A stretch of DNA of 14,838 nucleotides from Marine group II euryarchaeote REDSEA-S43_B8 (GCA_001629235.1 LUSA01000101.1:5871-20708); one strand, 5' to 3'. Shown: positions 1 to 7,343, counted from the first letter of the stretch. Translations and numbers: made by a program. Notes: generated by a model not told the origin, from the sequence alone.

Positions 1-369
1 ACTTCAAATCAATTTCTGAAGTGGCTAGTGGTTCTGAATGTCACCCTTCTCCTCCTCGTTGCTATGATGGTAGTACCTGAAAAGGAGAACTGGAGGCACG
101 TCTTTGATCTGACCAAATTCAACCAGCGTCCGGAGAAACTCGACCCTGCCACATATAGAGACAGGGTCAGGAAATCGCTGCTAACGAAGGTTAGGATACA
201 CCATGACCTTACCAGAGATGAGATGGCGATGACTCCCCCGCCTGAAGTTCAGGCGATGATCGGAGATCCGCGTCTCGTGGAATTGGCTTATAGCCAAAGC
301 CGGACGTACACGCCACAAGAGTTGCGCAAGTTGATGCAAGCTATTCGCCGATGGGGAAAAAATAACTAA
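1..369 (+). CDS. C-terminal end of a single-pass membrane-anchored protein, function unknown (5' partial)
   Basis: The reading frame is open from the first base of the window, so this is the tail of a longer gene; the GTG at 28 lies inside a membrane segment and is not a believable start. About 20 hydrophobic residues (roughly codons 5-26, containing WLVVLNVTLLLLVAMMVVP) form one transmembrane helix, followed by about 95 basic, soluble residues rich in Arg and Lys. The stop is TAA at 367-369, and the MoxR gene follows 18 bases later on the same strand, so the two are probably co-transcribed. In many archaeal and bacterial MoxR-DUF58 operons the gene beside moxR encodes a DUF4350-type protein with a transmembrane helix and a short tail. 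The layout fits that, but I see no diagnostic motif in this fragment, so the family is not assigned. Confidence 0.6.
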   Translation, partial: TSNQFLKWLVVLNVTLLLLVAMMVVPEKENWRHVFDLTKFNQRPEKLDPATYRDRVRKSLLTKVRIHHDLTRDEMAMTPPPEVQAMIGDPRLVELAYSQSRTYTPQELRKLMQAIRRWGKNN

Positions 370-387
370 TAAAATGGAGTGAAAAAA

Positions 388-1452
388 ATGAGTGAAACAG
401 GACCACCAAAAGGGATGCAAACGCCGAATACTGGCACACAGGACGCGGCTTTAGCGAAGAAAGCGCAGGAGGCCCGTGGATCGAGCAAGGTCGACGAGGT
501 TTTGGCTGCAACCGGTGCCATGGGACAGGCAATCAGTACTGAGGTACAGAAGGTAATCATAGGAAAGTCACACGTTATTGACAACGTAATGGTGGACATT
601 CTTTCGAATGGAAACCTACTGTTCGAGGATTTTCCCGGATTGGCAAAGACGCTGATGACAAATACGTTCGCGGACGCACTGGGGTGCGACTTCAAGAGAG
701 TCCAATTCACTCCAGATCTTCTTCCAGCGGACATAACTGGGACTAATATTTACGATGCTATGAAGGGGGAGTTCACCTTCAAGCCTGGTCCCATTTTCTG
801 TAATCTCCTCCTGTCTGATGAGATAAACAGAGCGCCTCCGAAGACACAGGCTGCTCTTCTAGAGGCGATGCAGGAGAAGCAGGTCACTATCGGCGTAGTT
901 ACACACAAGCTACCCTCTCCTTTCCTAACCATGGCAACCCAGAACCCAGTGGAGCAGGAGGGGACTTACCCGCTTCCAGAGGCACAGCTTGACCGTTTCA
1001 TGATGAAGATGATGGTCGGATACCCGGACAGAGCAGATGAGAACGAAATCCTACAGAGGAGGATTGACAGAAAGACTGACGAGGTCGAGGTGAACAGTAT
1101 CACCGACCCAAGTATTGTGGTCAAGATGCAGAAGTCATGCGAGGAAGTCTACGTTGACAGGTCAGTTAGAGAGTATATGGTGGATATCGTAGCTAGGACG
1201 AGGGAAGACCCGAGAGTTCTCGTGGGTTCTTCCCCGAGAGGTTCTCAAGCTCTCCTGAAGACCAGTAGGGCGGTTGCGGCCATGCGAGGAAGGGACTTCG
1301 TGACGCCAGACGACGTGAAGTCGATTGCAGAACTGGCAGTGGCTCACAGGATTATTCTGAAGCCAGAGCACCAGATTAAGGGACTCGAGACCGGTGAGGT
1401 CATTCGAGATATTCTACATGGAAAGAATGCCGCGAATGTCCCCACGGTCTGA
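388..1452 (+). CDS. MoxR-family AAA+ ATPase
   Basis: This is a complete MoxR-type AAA+ ATPase of 354 residues. MoxR proteins are chaperone-like ATPases that act with von Willebrand A/DUF58 partners to mature or assemble membrane or secreted complexes. Numbered from ATG 388, the Walker A region is FEDFPGLAKT (about 79-88), Walker B is LLLSDEINRA (140-149), sensor 1 is ATQNP (183-187), and the family block EGTYPLPEAQLDRF lies at about 191-204. A lid domain with SSPRGSQAL follows. The N-terminal 35 or so residues are polar and low-complexity, an extension beyond the usual core. I prefer ATG 388 over GTG 379 because GGAGTG at 376-381 sits six bases upstream of the ATG and overlaps the GTG. The DUF58 partner begins 16 bases downstream, the standard pairing. 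Confidence 0.95.
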   Translation: MSETGPPKGMQTPNTGTQDAALAKKAQEARGSSKVDEVLAATGAMGQAISTEVQKVIIGKSHVIDNVMVDILSNGNLLFEDFPGLAKTLMTNTFADALGCDFKRVQFTPDLLPADITGTNIYDAMKGEFTFKPGPIFCNLLLSDEINRAPPKTQAALLEAMQEKQVTIGVVTHKLPSPFLTMATQNPVEQEGTYPLPEAQLDRFMMKMMVGYPDRADENEILQRRIDRKTDEVEVNSITDPSIVVKMQKSCEEVYVDRSVREYMVDIVARTREDPRVLVGSSPRGSQALLKTSRAVAAMRGRDFVTPDDVKSIAELAVAHRIILKPEHQIKGLETGEVIRDILHGKNAANVPTV

Positions 1453-1457
1453 ATTTT

Positions 1458-1463
1458 GAGGTG
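1458..1463 (+). promoter_or_regulatory. Ribosome-binding site GAGGTG of the DUF58 gene
   Basis: GAGGTG is complementary to the archaeal 16S 3' tail (CACCUC) and lies exactly five bases before the GTG at 1469. This supports the GTG as start. The same spacing recurs at several genes in this window. Confidence 0.75.
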
Positions 1464-1468
1464 TAAAG

Positions 1469-2014
1469 GTGGCCTGGAGCCGAAAGTCTGCGATGTTCGC
1501 ATCTCTTTCGGTTGCGATGTACCTGCTAGGACTAGTGCTTCGAAACCAACAGCTAGTTACGGTAGCAGTAGTTCTTCTTTCATTCCTAACTTGGGCGGCA
1601 CTTAGGACTGCGCACGGGGATGTCGCCTCCTCGGGCAGGAGGCTCGAGGAAGCGGTGCTGGACGAGGGGATCCAACTCCAGAGTATTGTGGCTATGAGGA
1701 AGACCTCGACATCCAGAGTTTTCGAGGATGGCGAGATAGACGTCACCCTCAGGATTCAGAATAGATCTGCAATTGCAAAGGTCTTGGAAGTCAGGGATAG
1801 GGTGCCTGAGGTCATGAGAATTAAGAAAGGTGCGAATTACGTGCTGATGGAAATAGGACCAAAAAGGGAGACTGAGATATCCTACACAATAGAGACCCCC
1901 CTGAGAGGTTTCTACACCATAGGCCCGGTTTGCATTAGGGTTCAAGATGAATTGGGCCTCTTTCACAATGAGAAAGAGGTGCAACTGAACGACGATTTCC
2001 TTGTTTTCCCGTAG
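1469..2014 (+). CDS. DUF58 protein, N-terminal half (gene interrupted by in-frame TAG)
   Basis: These 181 residues are the first half of a DUF58-family protein. Two hydrophobic segments (about residues 8-24 and 28-45, SVAMYLLGLVL and VTVAVVLLSFLTWAAL) make a membrane hairpin. A beta-rich immunoglobulin-like region follows (about 60-175, with VTLRIQNRSA and the block LRGFYTIGPVCIRVQDELGLF typical of DUF58 N-termini). The frame stops at TAG 2012-2014 right after FLVFP, where intact family members run on from a 'VYP' motif. The rest of the protein continues in the same frame from the very next codon. The GTG start has GAGGTG five bases upstream. DUF58 proteins partner MoxR ATPases, and moxR is immediately upstream. 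Together the halves give about 439 residues, a normal DUF58 length. I read this as one gene broken by a point change, a sequencing error or a recoded stop. Confidence 0.85.
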   Translation: MAWSRKSAMFASLSVAMYLLGLVLRNQQLVTVAVVLLSFLTWAALRTAHGDVASSGRRLEEAVLDEGIQLQSIVAMRKTSTSRVFEDGEIDVTLRIQNRSAIAKVLEVRDRVPEVMRIKKGANYVLMEIGPKRETEISYTIETPLRGFYTIGPVCIRVQDELGLFHNEKEVQLNDDFLVFP

Positions 2015-2788
2015 ATGGAGGACATCAAAGATGCAATGATCAAGAGTAGGGTTCCAAAGATTTTCACTGGAGCAGTGAATATCAGAAACCCCGGTGAGGG
2101 TTCAAACTTCTACAACCTTAGAGAGTACTTGCCAGGTGACCCGATAAGGAAAGTAAACTGGAAAGCGACTGCCAGACAGGATGGCAAGATGATGGTTAAC
2201 GAGTTTGAGAGGGACGCTGTAAGCGATGTCATTATCCTAGTAGACAGTAGGGCAGTGAGTGAAACTGGACCAGTGAGTAGAAACTCCCTGGTTTACAGCA
2301 CTAGAGCAGCAGCGAGTCTCACCCAGCACTTCCTATCCAGGCGAGACTCCGTAGGGCTCGTGGTTTATGGGGACGAGATTGTTTCCGTGGACAGGGATAC
2401 AGGGAAGAAGCAGTTGTATGTGATACTGACAAAACTTGCGGGCGCTATGGCGAAAGGGAATACTCCACTGAAGATTGTGACTACCCGAATCATGCCTCAC
2501 ATTCACAGAGGCAGTCCCATCATCATCCTGTCACCGTTGGAGGACGATCCGACAATAGTCGATGCTGTCAGGGACCTTAGGGCTAGGAACTTCGAGGTCA
2601 CAGTACTTTCACCGAGCAGCTTGGAGTTCGAATTCGATGCAAGGAGAATAGACAGAACAGGCTACGAGGTACTGAAAACTGAGAGAGACATTCTGATGAC
2701 CGAGCTTAGGGGACTTGGGGCGTATGTAATGGACTGGGAGCCGGATATGCTACTATTCACAGCCCTGGCCGGGGCAAGGGGATTCTGA
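2015..2788 (+). CDS. DUF58 protein, C-terminal half with the vWA-like domain
   Basis: These 257 residues directly continue the preceding half in the same frame, the ATG abutting the TAG. The DUF58 hallmark is present: NLREYLPGDPIRKVNWKATAR at about residues 32-52, followed by a vWA-like Rossmann fold beginning DVIILVDSRA and a second strand region IIILSPLED. The vWA metal site appears degenerate (DSR rather than DxSxS), which is usual for DUF58. There is no GAGGTG or other purine-rich motif before the ATG, unlike neighbouring genes, so an independent start is unlikely; readthrough or TAG-ATG reinitiation would be needed if the stop is real. The stop TGA (2786-2788) is fused to the ribosome-binding site of the next gene. 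Confidence 0.85.
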   Translation: MEDIKDAMIKSRVPKIFTGAVNIRNPGEGSNFYNLREYLPGDPIRKVNWKATARQDGKMMVNEFERDAVSDVIILVDSRAVSETGPVSRNSLVYSTRAAASLTQHFLSRRDSVGLVVYGDEIVSVDRDTGKKQLYVILTKLAGAMAKGNTPLKIVTTRIMPHIHRGSPIIILSPLEDDPTIVDAVRDLRARNFEVTVLSPSSLEFEFDARRIDRTGYEVLKTERDILMTELRGLGAYVMDWEPDMLLFTALAGARGF

Positions 2789-2792
2789 GGTG
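2787..2792 (+). promoter_or_regulatory. Ribosome-binding site GAGGTG overlapping the DUF58 stop
   Basis: GAGGTG lies five bases before ATG 2798 and shares two bases with the preceding TGA stop (TGAGGTG). The overlap suggests coupling between terminating and initiating ribosomes. Confidence 0.75.
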
Positions 2793-2797
2793 TAATT

Positions 2798-3265
2798 ATG
2801 GAAGAAGGCAAGGGTCCAGTAGACACATCTCATCTGTATGAGGGGAAGGTAGTACGCTCATCGGCCCCTAGCAGGAAAAGGGCTGCTGGAACACTGAAGG
2901 CAGACAGCGGGATACCCGATGATGCGGTTCCAGATGTCGCCATCCCAAGTTGGATAGATGCGATCTTCGGAGGTCCAATTCTGGTCAATAGAGAGTTCGT
3001 ATCACCAAACAAAATGGTTCTGAACCTTCAGATGGGGGCAATAGGCTCGCTCTTGGTCCTCGGTTTCCTTACTTTCATGCTCACGCCAGTATCCGGAACT
3101 GCATGGTTCGCGATATCAAACATGATCGGCTTTGGCTTCCTGGGGCTATGGCTCCATCTACTGATGATTCTTTTTGGACTGATATCTGGTTTCTGGGGGG
3201 TTTGGCAGAGAGACCAAAGGGCGATACTGCTTTCTTACGTCATGCTAATTCTGGTCACTATCTGA
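2798..3265 (+). CDS. Multi-pass membrane protein, N-terminal part (frameshifted gene, unknown function)
   Basis: I do not recognise this family. The first 75 or so residues are polar and cytoplasmic-looking. They are followed by hydrophobic segments at about 79-101 (IGSLLVLGFLTFML), 107-135 (MIGFGFLGLWLHLLMILFGLISGF) and the start of a third (ILLSYVMLILVT). The frame then stops at TGA 3263-3265 while a hydrophobic continuation is present in the adjacent frame, so the gene looks split by a one-base frameshift. Joined, the two parts would make about 284 residues with four or five membrane helices. It starts nine bases after the DUF58 gene with a good GAGGTG, so it is the fourth member of the MoxR operon and plausibly a membrane partner of that system. 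That role is inferred from position only. Confidence 0.7.
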   Translation: MEEGKGPVDTSHLYEGKVVRSSAPSRKRAAGTLKADSGIPDDAVPDVAIPSWIDAIFGGPILVNREFVSPNKMVLNLQMGAIGSLLVLGFLTFMLTPVSGTAWFAISNMIGFGFLGLWLHLLMILFGLISGFWGVWQRDQRAILLSYVMLILVTI

Positions 3266-3651
3266 TATTGTACGCAGTCTTCCTAGTCGTATACATCGAG
3301 GTCTCTAGCGCAGTAATCCGTTTCTCTATGCTAGATACCTCGATAAGAACAGGAGAGGTCTACGTGATGAACGTCAAGAGCATCACGGACAGATACAACA
3401 GGGCACTTGGCTACACCCCTGCCGTTGCAGCATTGGTAGCAACACTGACTCTGTTCATCAATTTCTTCGTGCCCCTATTCGTAGGAATTTTCGACTCGGT
3501 TGCAGCAAATCGTCTCGAGGAGAGCGTGGAGTTGACTAGCGTTTACGGCGTCGCATTGGGAACTATCCTGGTATTCATCGTGATAGCAGGAATGTTCGCA
3601 ATTAACCTCCCTCTCAGGATTCAGCAGTATCTAGAAAGTCAATCCGGCTAG
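3262..3651 (+). CDS. Multi-pass membrane protein, C-terminal part (continues the preceding gene in another frame)
   Basis: In the frame one base back from the preceding gene, the sequence reads LILYAVFLVVYIEVSSAV and continues uninterrupted to TAG 3649-3651. It carries further hydrophobic segments (VAALVATLTLFINFFVPLFVGIF and ALGTILVFIVIAGMFAI) and a short charged tail. No ribosome-binding site or sensible start precedes it; the frame is open back to 3103, but that upstream stretch is the shadow of the first part. The start given here is where the coding-like sequence becomes clear, not a start codon. The switch lies somewhere between the G6 run (3195-3200) and 3262. The last four bases are shared with the convergent aroC gene. 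Confidence 0.65.
   Translation: MILYAVFLVVYIEVSSAVIRFSMLDTSIRTGEVYVMNVKSITDRYNRALGYTPAVAALVATLTLFINFFVPLFVGIFDSVAANRLEESVELTSVYGVALGTILVFIVIAGMFAINLPLRIQQYLESQSG
3648..3651. other. CTAG palindrome shared by two convergent stop codons
   Basis: The plus-strand membrane protein ends in TAG at 3649-3651 and aroC ends in TAG on the other strand at 3650-3648. The palindromic tetramer CTAG serves both stops, leaving no intergenic space for a terminator on either strand. Confidence 0.9.
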
Positions 3652-4742
3652 AGGAATCCGCCGGCAATTCCCAGATCCGCGACGACCAGCATTGCCACTG
3701 CCTCGACAACAGGTGCTGCTCTCGGGCCAATCACTGGATCGTGCCTTCCGCCGACCTTCAGTGACTGTTTCTTGTTACTCGGAAGATGTAGCGTGAATTG
3801 CTCCCTCGGTAGGCTGCTTGGTGGTTTGAAATGCACCAACACCCGTAACGGGGCCCCAGTCGATCTGCCCCCTAGGGCTCCGTCCGCATCTCCAGTCGTG
3901 GCCCCCTCCAACTCGGGCACATCATCACCTGGTACCCACATGTCATTATTCTCTGAACCTCTCATCCTTGATGCCTCGGTGCCATTAGAGAACTCTATTG
4001 CCCTAGCTCCAGGAATTGCCATGAGTGCTCTGGCAAGAGACGGCTCCAATCCGTCGAACCATGGTTCTCCTACACCAATGGGAAGTCCGATAATCAATAA
4101 CTCTACCACCGAACCAATTGAGTCCTTCTCTCTTCGGATTTTTCTTATCGATTCTCCCATTATTACTGCTGCGTCGGGATCTCTGCAGTTAAGCCTGGAC
4201 ATCTCCGTTCCCTCTTCGAGTGCCTTGGAAGTATCGAGATGAATCAATGGCCTGGCGGAGATGTCCCCCACTCTGCTTAGATGGGCATGACAGGACCAAC
4301 CTGCTTCGTCCAGCATCTTCCTGACCTGACTTCCAGCTGCCACTAATCCAAGAGTGAGCCTAGCAGACTGCGACCCCCCTCCTCGGGGATCGTTGGATCC
4401 ACTGGATCTTATTTCCTCAACCATGTCAGCATGGCCTGGGCGTGGATGGTCGGGAAGGAAACTATAGTCAGATGACCGCGCATCTGAGTTTCTAGCAATC
4501 ATTAGCAACGGCCAACCTGTTGCCTTTCCCTCATGCACTCCTGACAGAATCTCGCATTCGTCTGTCTCCAATCTGGCTGACATTCCTCTTCTTCCAGGTT
4601 TTCTGAGAGATAAGTCGTTCACAAGAGCATCCAAGTCAATTTCTGTTCCTGGAGGAATTCCCTCGAATAGCGCACCTACACACTTGCCGTGACTTTCCCC
4701 AAATAGCGTGACTTTCAGATGCTCACCAAGTTCCATCCCCAT
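3648..4742 (-). CDS. aroC: Chorismate synthase
   Basis: Chorismate synthase converts 5-enolpyruvylshikimate-3-phosphate to chorismate using reduced FMN, the last common step of aromatic amino-acid synthesis. The protein is intact at about 364 residues, the usual length. Signature blocks are FGESHG (about residue 15), RPGHAD (about 101-106), RGGGSQSARLT (about 120-130) and GRHDPVIGPRAAPVVEA near the C-terminus (about 332-348). The third block reads SQSARLT where many bacterial enzymes have RSSARET; similar variants with a central ARLT/GRLT occur in other chorismate synthases, so I do not call it inactive. Two adjacent ATGs (4745 and 4742) are possible. I chose 4742 because GAGGTG lies exactly five bases before it; ATG 4745 would give an ATGA overlap with aroK. 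It is the last gene of the minus-strand aro cluster. Confidence 0.96.
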   Translation of the reverse strand: MGMELGEHLKVTLFGESHGKCVGALFEGIPPGTEIDLDALVNDLSLRKPGRRGMSARLETDECEILSGVHEGKATGWPLLMIARNSDARSSDYSFLPDHPRPGHADMVEEIRSSGSNDPRGGGSQSARLTLGLVAAGSQVRKMLDEAGWSCHAHLSRVGDISARPLIHLDTSKALEEGTEMSRLNCRDPDAAVIMGESIRKIRREKDSIGSVVELLIIGLPIGVGEPWFDGLEPSLARALMAIPGARAIEFSNGTEASRMRGSENNDMWVPGDDVPELEGATTGDADGALGGRSTGAPLRVLVHFKPPSSLPREQFTLHLPSNKKQSLKVGGRHDPVIGPRAAPVVEAVAMLVVADLGIAGGFL

Positions 4743-5596
4743 CATTGCACCTCGGAAATCTCATCTTTCACATAAATGCCTGTTGAAATAACCTCCAATC
4801 CAGATTCGGAAAATAGCTTGGAAAGAGATGTCGAATCTTCCTGGAAGCATACGATTGCAATTGATGGGCCGGACCCACTAATGCCGGCTGCAATGGCTCC
4901 GGATGCGATGCTCAAATTGCAAATTCTCAGAGCCTCTTGATCATCGGTTGCTGCTGCAACAGCCATTCCATTTGATGACAATGCGTCTAGAATAGATCCT
5001 CTCATTACGGAAGCCAGTGACCTCTCGAATATCTGCTCGTGCTGCGAAAAGGCCTCAGCTGAAATCTCCACTGATCTTTTTCCCCTTAGTAGTATAAGTA
5101 TCGAAAGACTAGGATCAATATCACCTTGGAGGATTATTGACTCAGATGCAGATAGGGCGGGGTCAACTAGCTTCCAGCCCGGTTCCAACGACGCCCAATT
5201 ATCGTCCATGCTACCAGTCTTAGCACAGTTCGAGATGAGTTGTGAGTTAGCTGCGATATCCGCAATCTCAGAGTTTGAAAGACCGGTCCAGGAATATGAA
5301 TTGAGGGCTCTGAGAGCTGCACATGACAATGCTGAGCTCGACTTGAGCCCTTGGCCTATAGGGATTGAGCTGTCCACCTTCCATCCGAATTGGTCGGGGG
5401 TTGGGAGGCCCCTATCCCTCCAGCATTTCTCTACTGCAGCTAGAAGTCCGTTTCTGTCATCTTCAATTTCAACCGCATCTTCTACAATCTGAACCTTGGT
5501 TGTTAGTTGGATGCCGATAGAGCATCCCCTGCCCAATCCCAGAGCGTGGAGGATGGATATCGCGCCGTTCGATTCGCCCTCCCCTAGCACCTTCAC
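4742..5596 (-). CDS. aroK: Shikimate kinase, archaeal GHMP-kinase type
   Basis: This is the archaeal shikimate kinase, a GHMP-superfamily enzyme unrelated to bacterial AroK, which phosphorylates shikimate at the 3-OH with ATP. The protein is 284 residues, the family's usual size. The N-terminal strand block SNGAISILHALGLGRGCSIGI (residues 9-29) is typical. The GHMP ATP-binding loop is PIGQGLKSSSAL (79-90), TGSMDD at 127-132 matches the family's TG-x-x-DD block, and the third GHMP motif is GISGSGPS (238-245). The GTG start overlaps the aroB' stop (GTGA), with GGTG five bases upstream. It sits between the 3-dehydroquinate synthase II and chorismate synthase genes, which separates it from mevalonate and homoserine kinases of the same superfamily. 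Confidence 0.93.
   Translation of the reverse strand: MKVLGEGESNGAISILHALGLGRGCSIGIQLTTKVQIVEDAVEIEDDRNGLLAAVEKCWRDRGLPTPDQFGWKVDSSIPIGQGLKSSSALSCAALRALNSYSWTGLSNSEIADIAANSQLISNCAKTGSMDDNWASLEPGWKLVDPALSASESIILQGDIDPSLSILILLRGKRSVEISAEAFSQHEQIFERSLASVMRGSILDALSSNGMAVAAATDDQEALRICNLSIASGAIAAGISGSGPSIAIVCFQEDSTSLSKLFSESGLEVISTGIYVKDEISEVQ
4748..4753 (-). promoter_or_regulatory. Ribosome-binding site GAGGTG deciding the aroC start
   Basis: GAGGTG on the minus strand lies five bases before ATG 4742 and only two bases before ATG 4745, favouring the second ATG. It lies inside the end of aroK. Confidence 0.65.
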
Positions 5597-6471
5597 TTCT
5601 CCACCATCCCCCCATCAAGTGCGATTCCGATGTGCCTGACTCTATCGTCTGTGAATACCGTAATCTTGTCTCCAGCCTTTGCATCTGTTACTGAAACGGC
5701 TGTCCCCGTTGGGGAAACAAATCTAACTGTCTCTGCTTGCTGGACTACTGTCTGACCCTCTTCTCCGGAAATCTCGAATCTGACAACGAGAAGGGGGCGC
5801 ATTTCGATCTTCAACCGGCCTACAACGGCAGTTTCGATATATCCGGGCGATGATAGGATGGCTATGTAAGAGTGAATCGCTCCAGCATTTATCCTGAATG
5901 GCCTATTGGGAACATATTCTGAGGAAATAGTTTCACCATGTATTAGGCATAATTTTCCTGAGATAGAGCCAGTCGCTGCCCCTTGTCCTTCGTTTATCCT
6001 TCTTGTCAGATCTATACATACTCTCTCACCAACTCCTGCACTCTCCATAGATAGGATTCTTGCCTCTGTAGGGTTTATTTCTGTATTCTCGGGAGGGTCT
6101 TCCTTCGTCCATCTGTCTCCCAAAAACTTGATCGCTACGTCTACCATACCCCCTGGGATCAGGATAGCATCGACACCCCCTCCAAGTGCAAATGCTGCTC
6201 CGGAAATTTCTATTTCTCTATCTATTGCTGCGGCGATTCTTGTCTGAGTCCCTCTGGAACATGCGATTAGATTCTCGAGGGGTATCATCGTCCAATCCGA
6301 GCATCTGACCAATATCCACGGCACAAGTCCAATGAGAGAAATTGCCTCATCCTGATCAGAGGGAACGTCAATTGAAACTTCTACCACATCATGGGAAGAA
6401 CCAGTCCACAAGCGGGAGATGAAATTTTGATCCAGGTCCAAGTTCTCTTCATTCTCTACCCATATCTGCAT
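5593..6471 (-). CDS. aroB': 3-dehydroquinate synthase II (archaeal AroB')
   Basis: This enzyme oxidatively deaminates and cyclises 2-amino-3,7-dideoxy-D-threo-hept-6-ulosonate to 3-dehydroquinate with NAD+, replacing bacterial AroB in archaea. The core is clear: PLENLIA (about 64-70), GVGERVCIDLTRRINEGQGA (about 146-165), and the strongest family block YVPNRPFRINAGAIHSYI at about residues 186-203. At 292 residues it is shorter than the 340-380 I recall for methanogen homologues; the reduction seems to lie in the N-terminal half, while the C-terminal catalytic core is full. The ATG has GAGGTG five bases upstream, fused to the stop of the preceding aroA' gene four bases away. Its place between aroA' and aroK supports the assignment. 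Confidence 0.93.
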   Translation of the reverse strand: MQIWVENEENLDLDQNFISRLWTGSSHDVVEVSIDVPSDQDEAISLIGLVPWILVRCSDWTMIPLENLIACSRGTQTRIAAAIDREIEISGAAFALGGGVDAILIPGGMVDVAIKFLGDRWTKEDPPENTEINPTEARILSMESAGVGERVCIDLTRRINEGQGAATGSISGKLCLIHGETISSEYVPNRPFRINAGAIHSYIAILSSPGYIETAVVGRLKIEMRPLLVVRFEISGEEGQTVVQQAETVRFVSPTGTAVSVTDAKAGDKITVFTDDRVRHIGIALDGGMVEK

Positions 6472-6475
6472 CCTC

Positions 6476-7270
6476 TCACCTCAGATGCCTGGAAGCCTCT
6501 TCTGCATTGGCTCCGTCATGAACAATGGCCCTTAATGCTCTGATTCGGGAAGCTGGATCCTCAGAGGAGAATACGTTTCTCCCCATACAAACCCCGGACC
6601 CCCCTGCATTGATTGACTTCTCGACTAATTCCAGAACTTTACCGAAGTCATCGTCCTTGGGACCTCCAGAAACCAGTACCGGAATCGGGACCGAGGAGCA
6701 TACTATCCCGAATGACTCCTCGGACCCAGTCCAAGGAACCTTGACGACGTTGCACCCCAACTCCCAAGCAAGTCTAGCCGCATGAGCGACCCCTGAAGTT
6801 GAGTCTGAATCATCCAAGTTCAGGTTTCCACCCCTGGGATAGAACATCCCCAATACCGGGATTGATTTCTCATGAGAATCCGTGGTTATCCTAGCCATCC
6901 TCTGTATCATCTCAGGCTCTGCCACATCTCCGAGATTGACTTGTGCCGACATTGCAATTGCCCCCCTATCAAGACCCTCGGAAGGAGTAGCAACCAGAAC
7001 CTTATCTTGAGAACGGTCGCCTCCATGGATGGTGGACAAGGATGCGTGGCAGACGAAGCGGCCCCATGACGTCCTGGCGAAGTGGTGAGAGATAGGTCCC
7101 TTCTGCATTACTATTGCATCTGCCCCCCCTTCAATGACTGCATCTACAGCTTTATCGGGGTCTAACAAACCCTGTTCCGGGAAGGAAGATGCGCTGTGGT
7201 CCATTGGGACCCAAACCCCTCTTCCATTCGGCAGAATCGTTTCCAAGCGGCTTGCAAGGACGTCTGTCAT
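6476..7270 (-). CDS. aroA': 2-amino-3,7-dideoxy-D-threo-hept-6-ulosonate synthase (archaeal AroA', class I aldolase-like)
   Basis: ADH synthase starts the archaeal shikimate route, condensing a deoxyhexulose phosphate with L-aspartate semialdehyde by a Schiff-base mechanism. The 264-residue protein is of typical length. Visible residues are PMDHS with the family aspartate D24, DAIVMQKG (51-58), YPRG with Y144, the Schiff-base lysine K177 in VVKVPWTG, SGGPK (201-205) and the phosphate-binding AGGSGVCMGRNVF (222-234). These correspond to the Asp, Tyr and Lys known from Methanocaldococcus MJ0400. A plain class I fructose-bisphosphate aldolase is the alternative, but aroB' starts four bases downstream, which settles the role. 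No ribosome-binding motif precedes ATG 7270, so it may be leaderless or use its own promoter in the 73-base gap after xth. Confidence 0.92.
   Translation of the reverse strand: MTDVLASRLETILPNGRGVWVPMDHSASSFPEQGLLDPDKAVDAVIEGGADAIVMQKGPISHHFARTSWGRFVCHASLSTIHGGDRSQDKVLVATPSEGLDRGAIAMSAQVNLGDVAEPEMIQRMARITTDSHEKSIPVLGMFYPRGGNLNLDDSDSTSGVAHAARLAWELGCNVVKVPWTGSEESFGIVCSSVPIPVLVSGGPKDDDFGKVLELVEKSINAGGSGVCMGRNVFSSEDPASRIRALRAIVHDGANAEEASRHLR
6477..6482 (-). promoter_or_regulatory. Ribosome-binding site GAGGTG of aroB' overlapping the aroA' stop
   Basis: Minus-strand GAGGTG lies five bases before ATG 6471, and its last two bases are the start of the aroA' TGA stop. This suggests translational coupling of the two consecutive enzymes. 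Confidence 0.75.
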
Positions 7271-7326
7271 GATTTATCGCCTATGTTCCCCTCTCTTGAA
7301 GGGTACCATTTGCCTCTTTCCTAGAC

Positions 7327-7332
7327 AAAAAA
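7327..7332 (-). terminator. Possible poly-T transcription terminator after xth
   Basis: On the minus strand a run of six T follows the xth stop by about a dozen bases. Archaeal RNA polymerase often terminates at T-runs. This is the only such run between xth and aroA' and may mark a partial operon boundary. No stem is evident. Confidence 0.25.
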
Positions 7333-7343
7333 CCGAATTGGAG

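Noticed and set aside
379..381. GTG as the start of moxR
   Set aside because: It is part of the GGAGTG ribosome-binding sequence for ATG 388.
2012..2014. TAG as pyrrolysine codon
   Set aside because: TAG ends several other genes here normally, no pyl genes are visible, and DUF58 proteins are not known to carry pyrrolysine. It is kept only as an option to check.
3103..3265. ATG 3103 as the true start of the second membrane protein fragment
   Set aside because: The codons from 3103 to about 3250 are an out-of-frame reading of the preceding gene's membrane helices, with no ribosome-binding site.
3772..4242. Long open frame on the plus strand opposite aroC
   Set aside because: It lies wholly opposite the well-supported chorismate synthase, shows no domain or ribosome-binding site, and has the composition of an antisense shadow.
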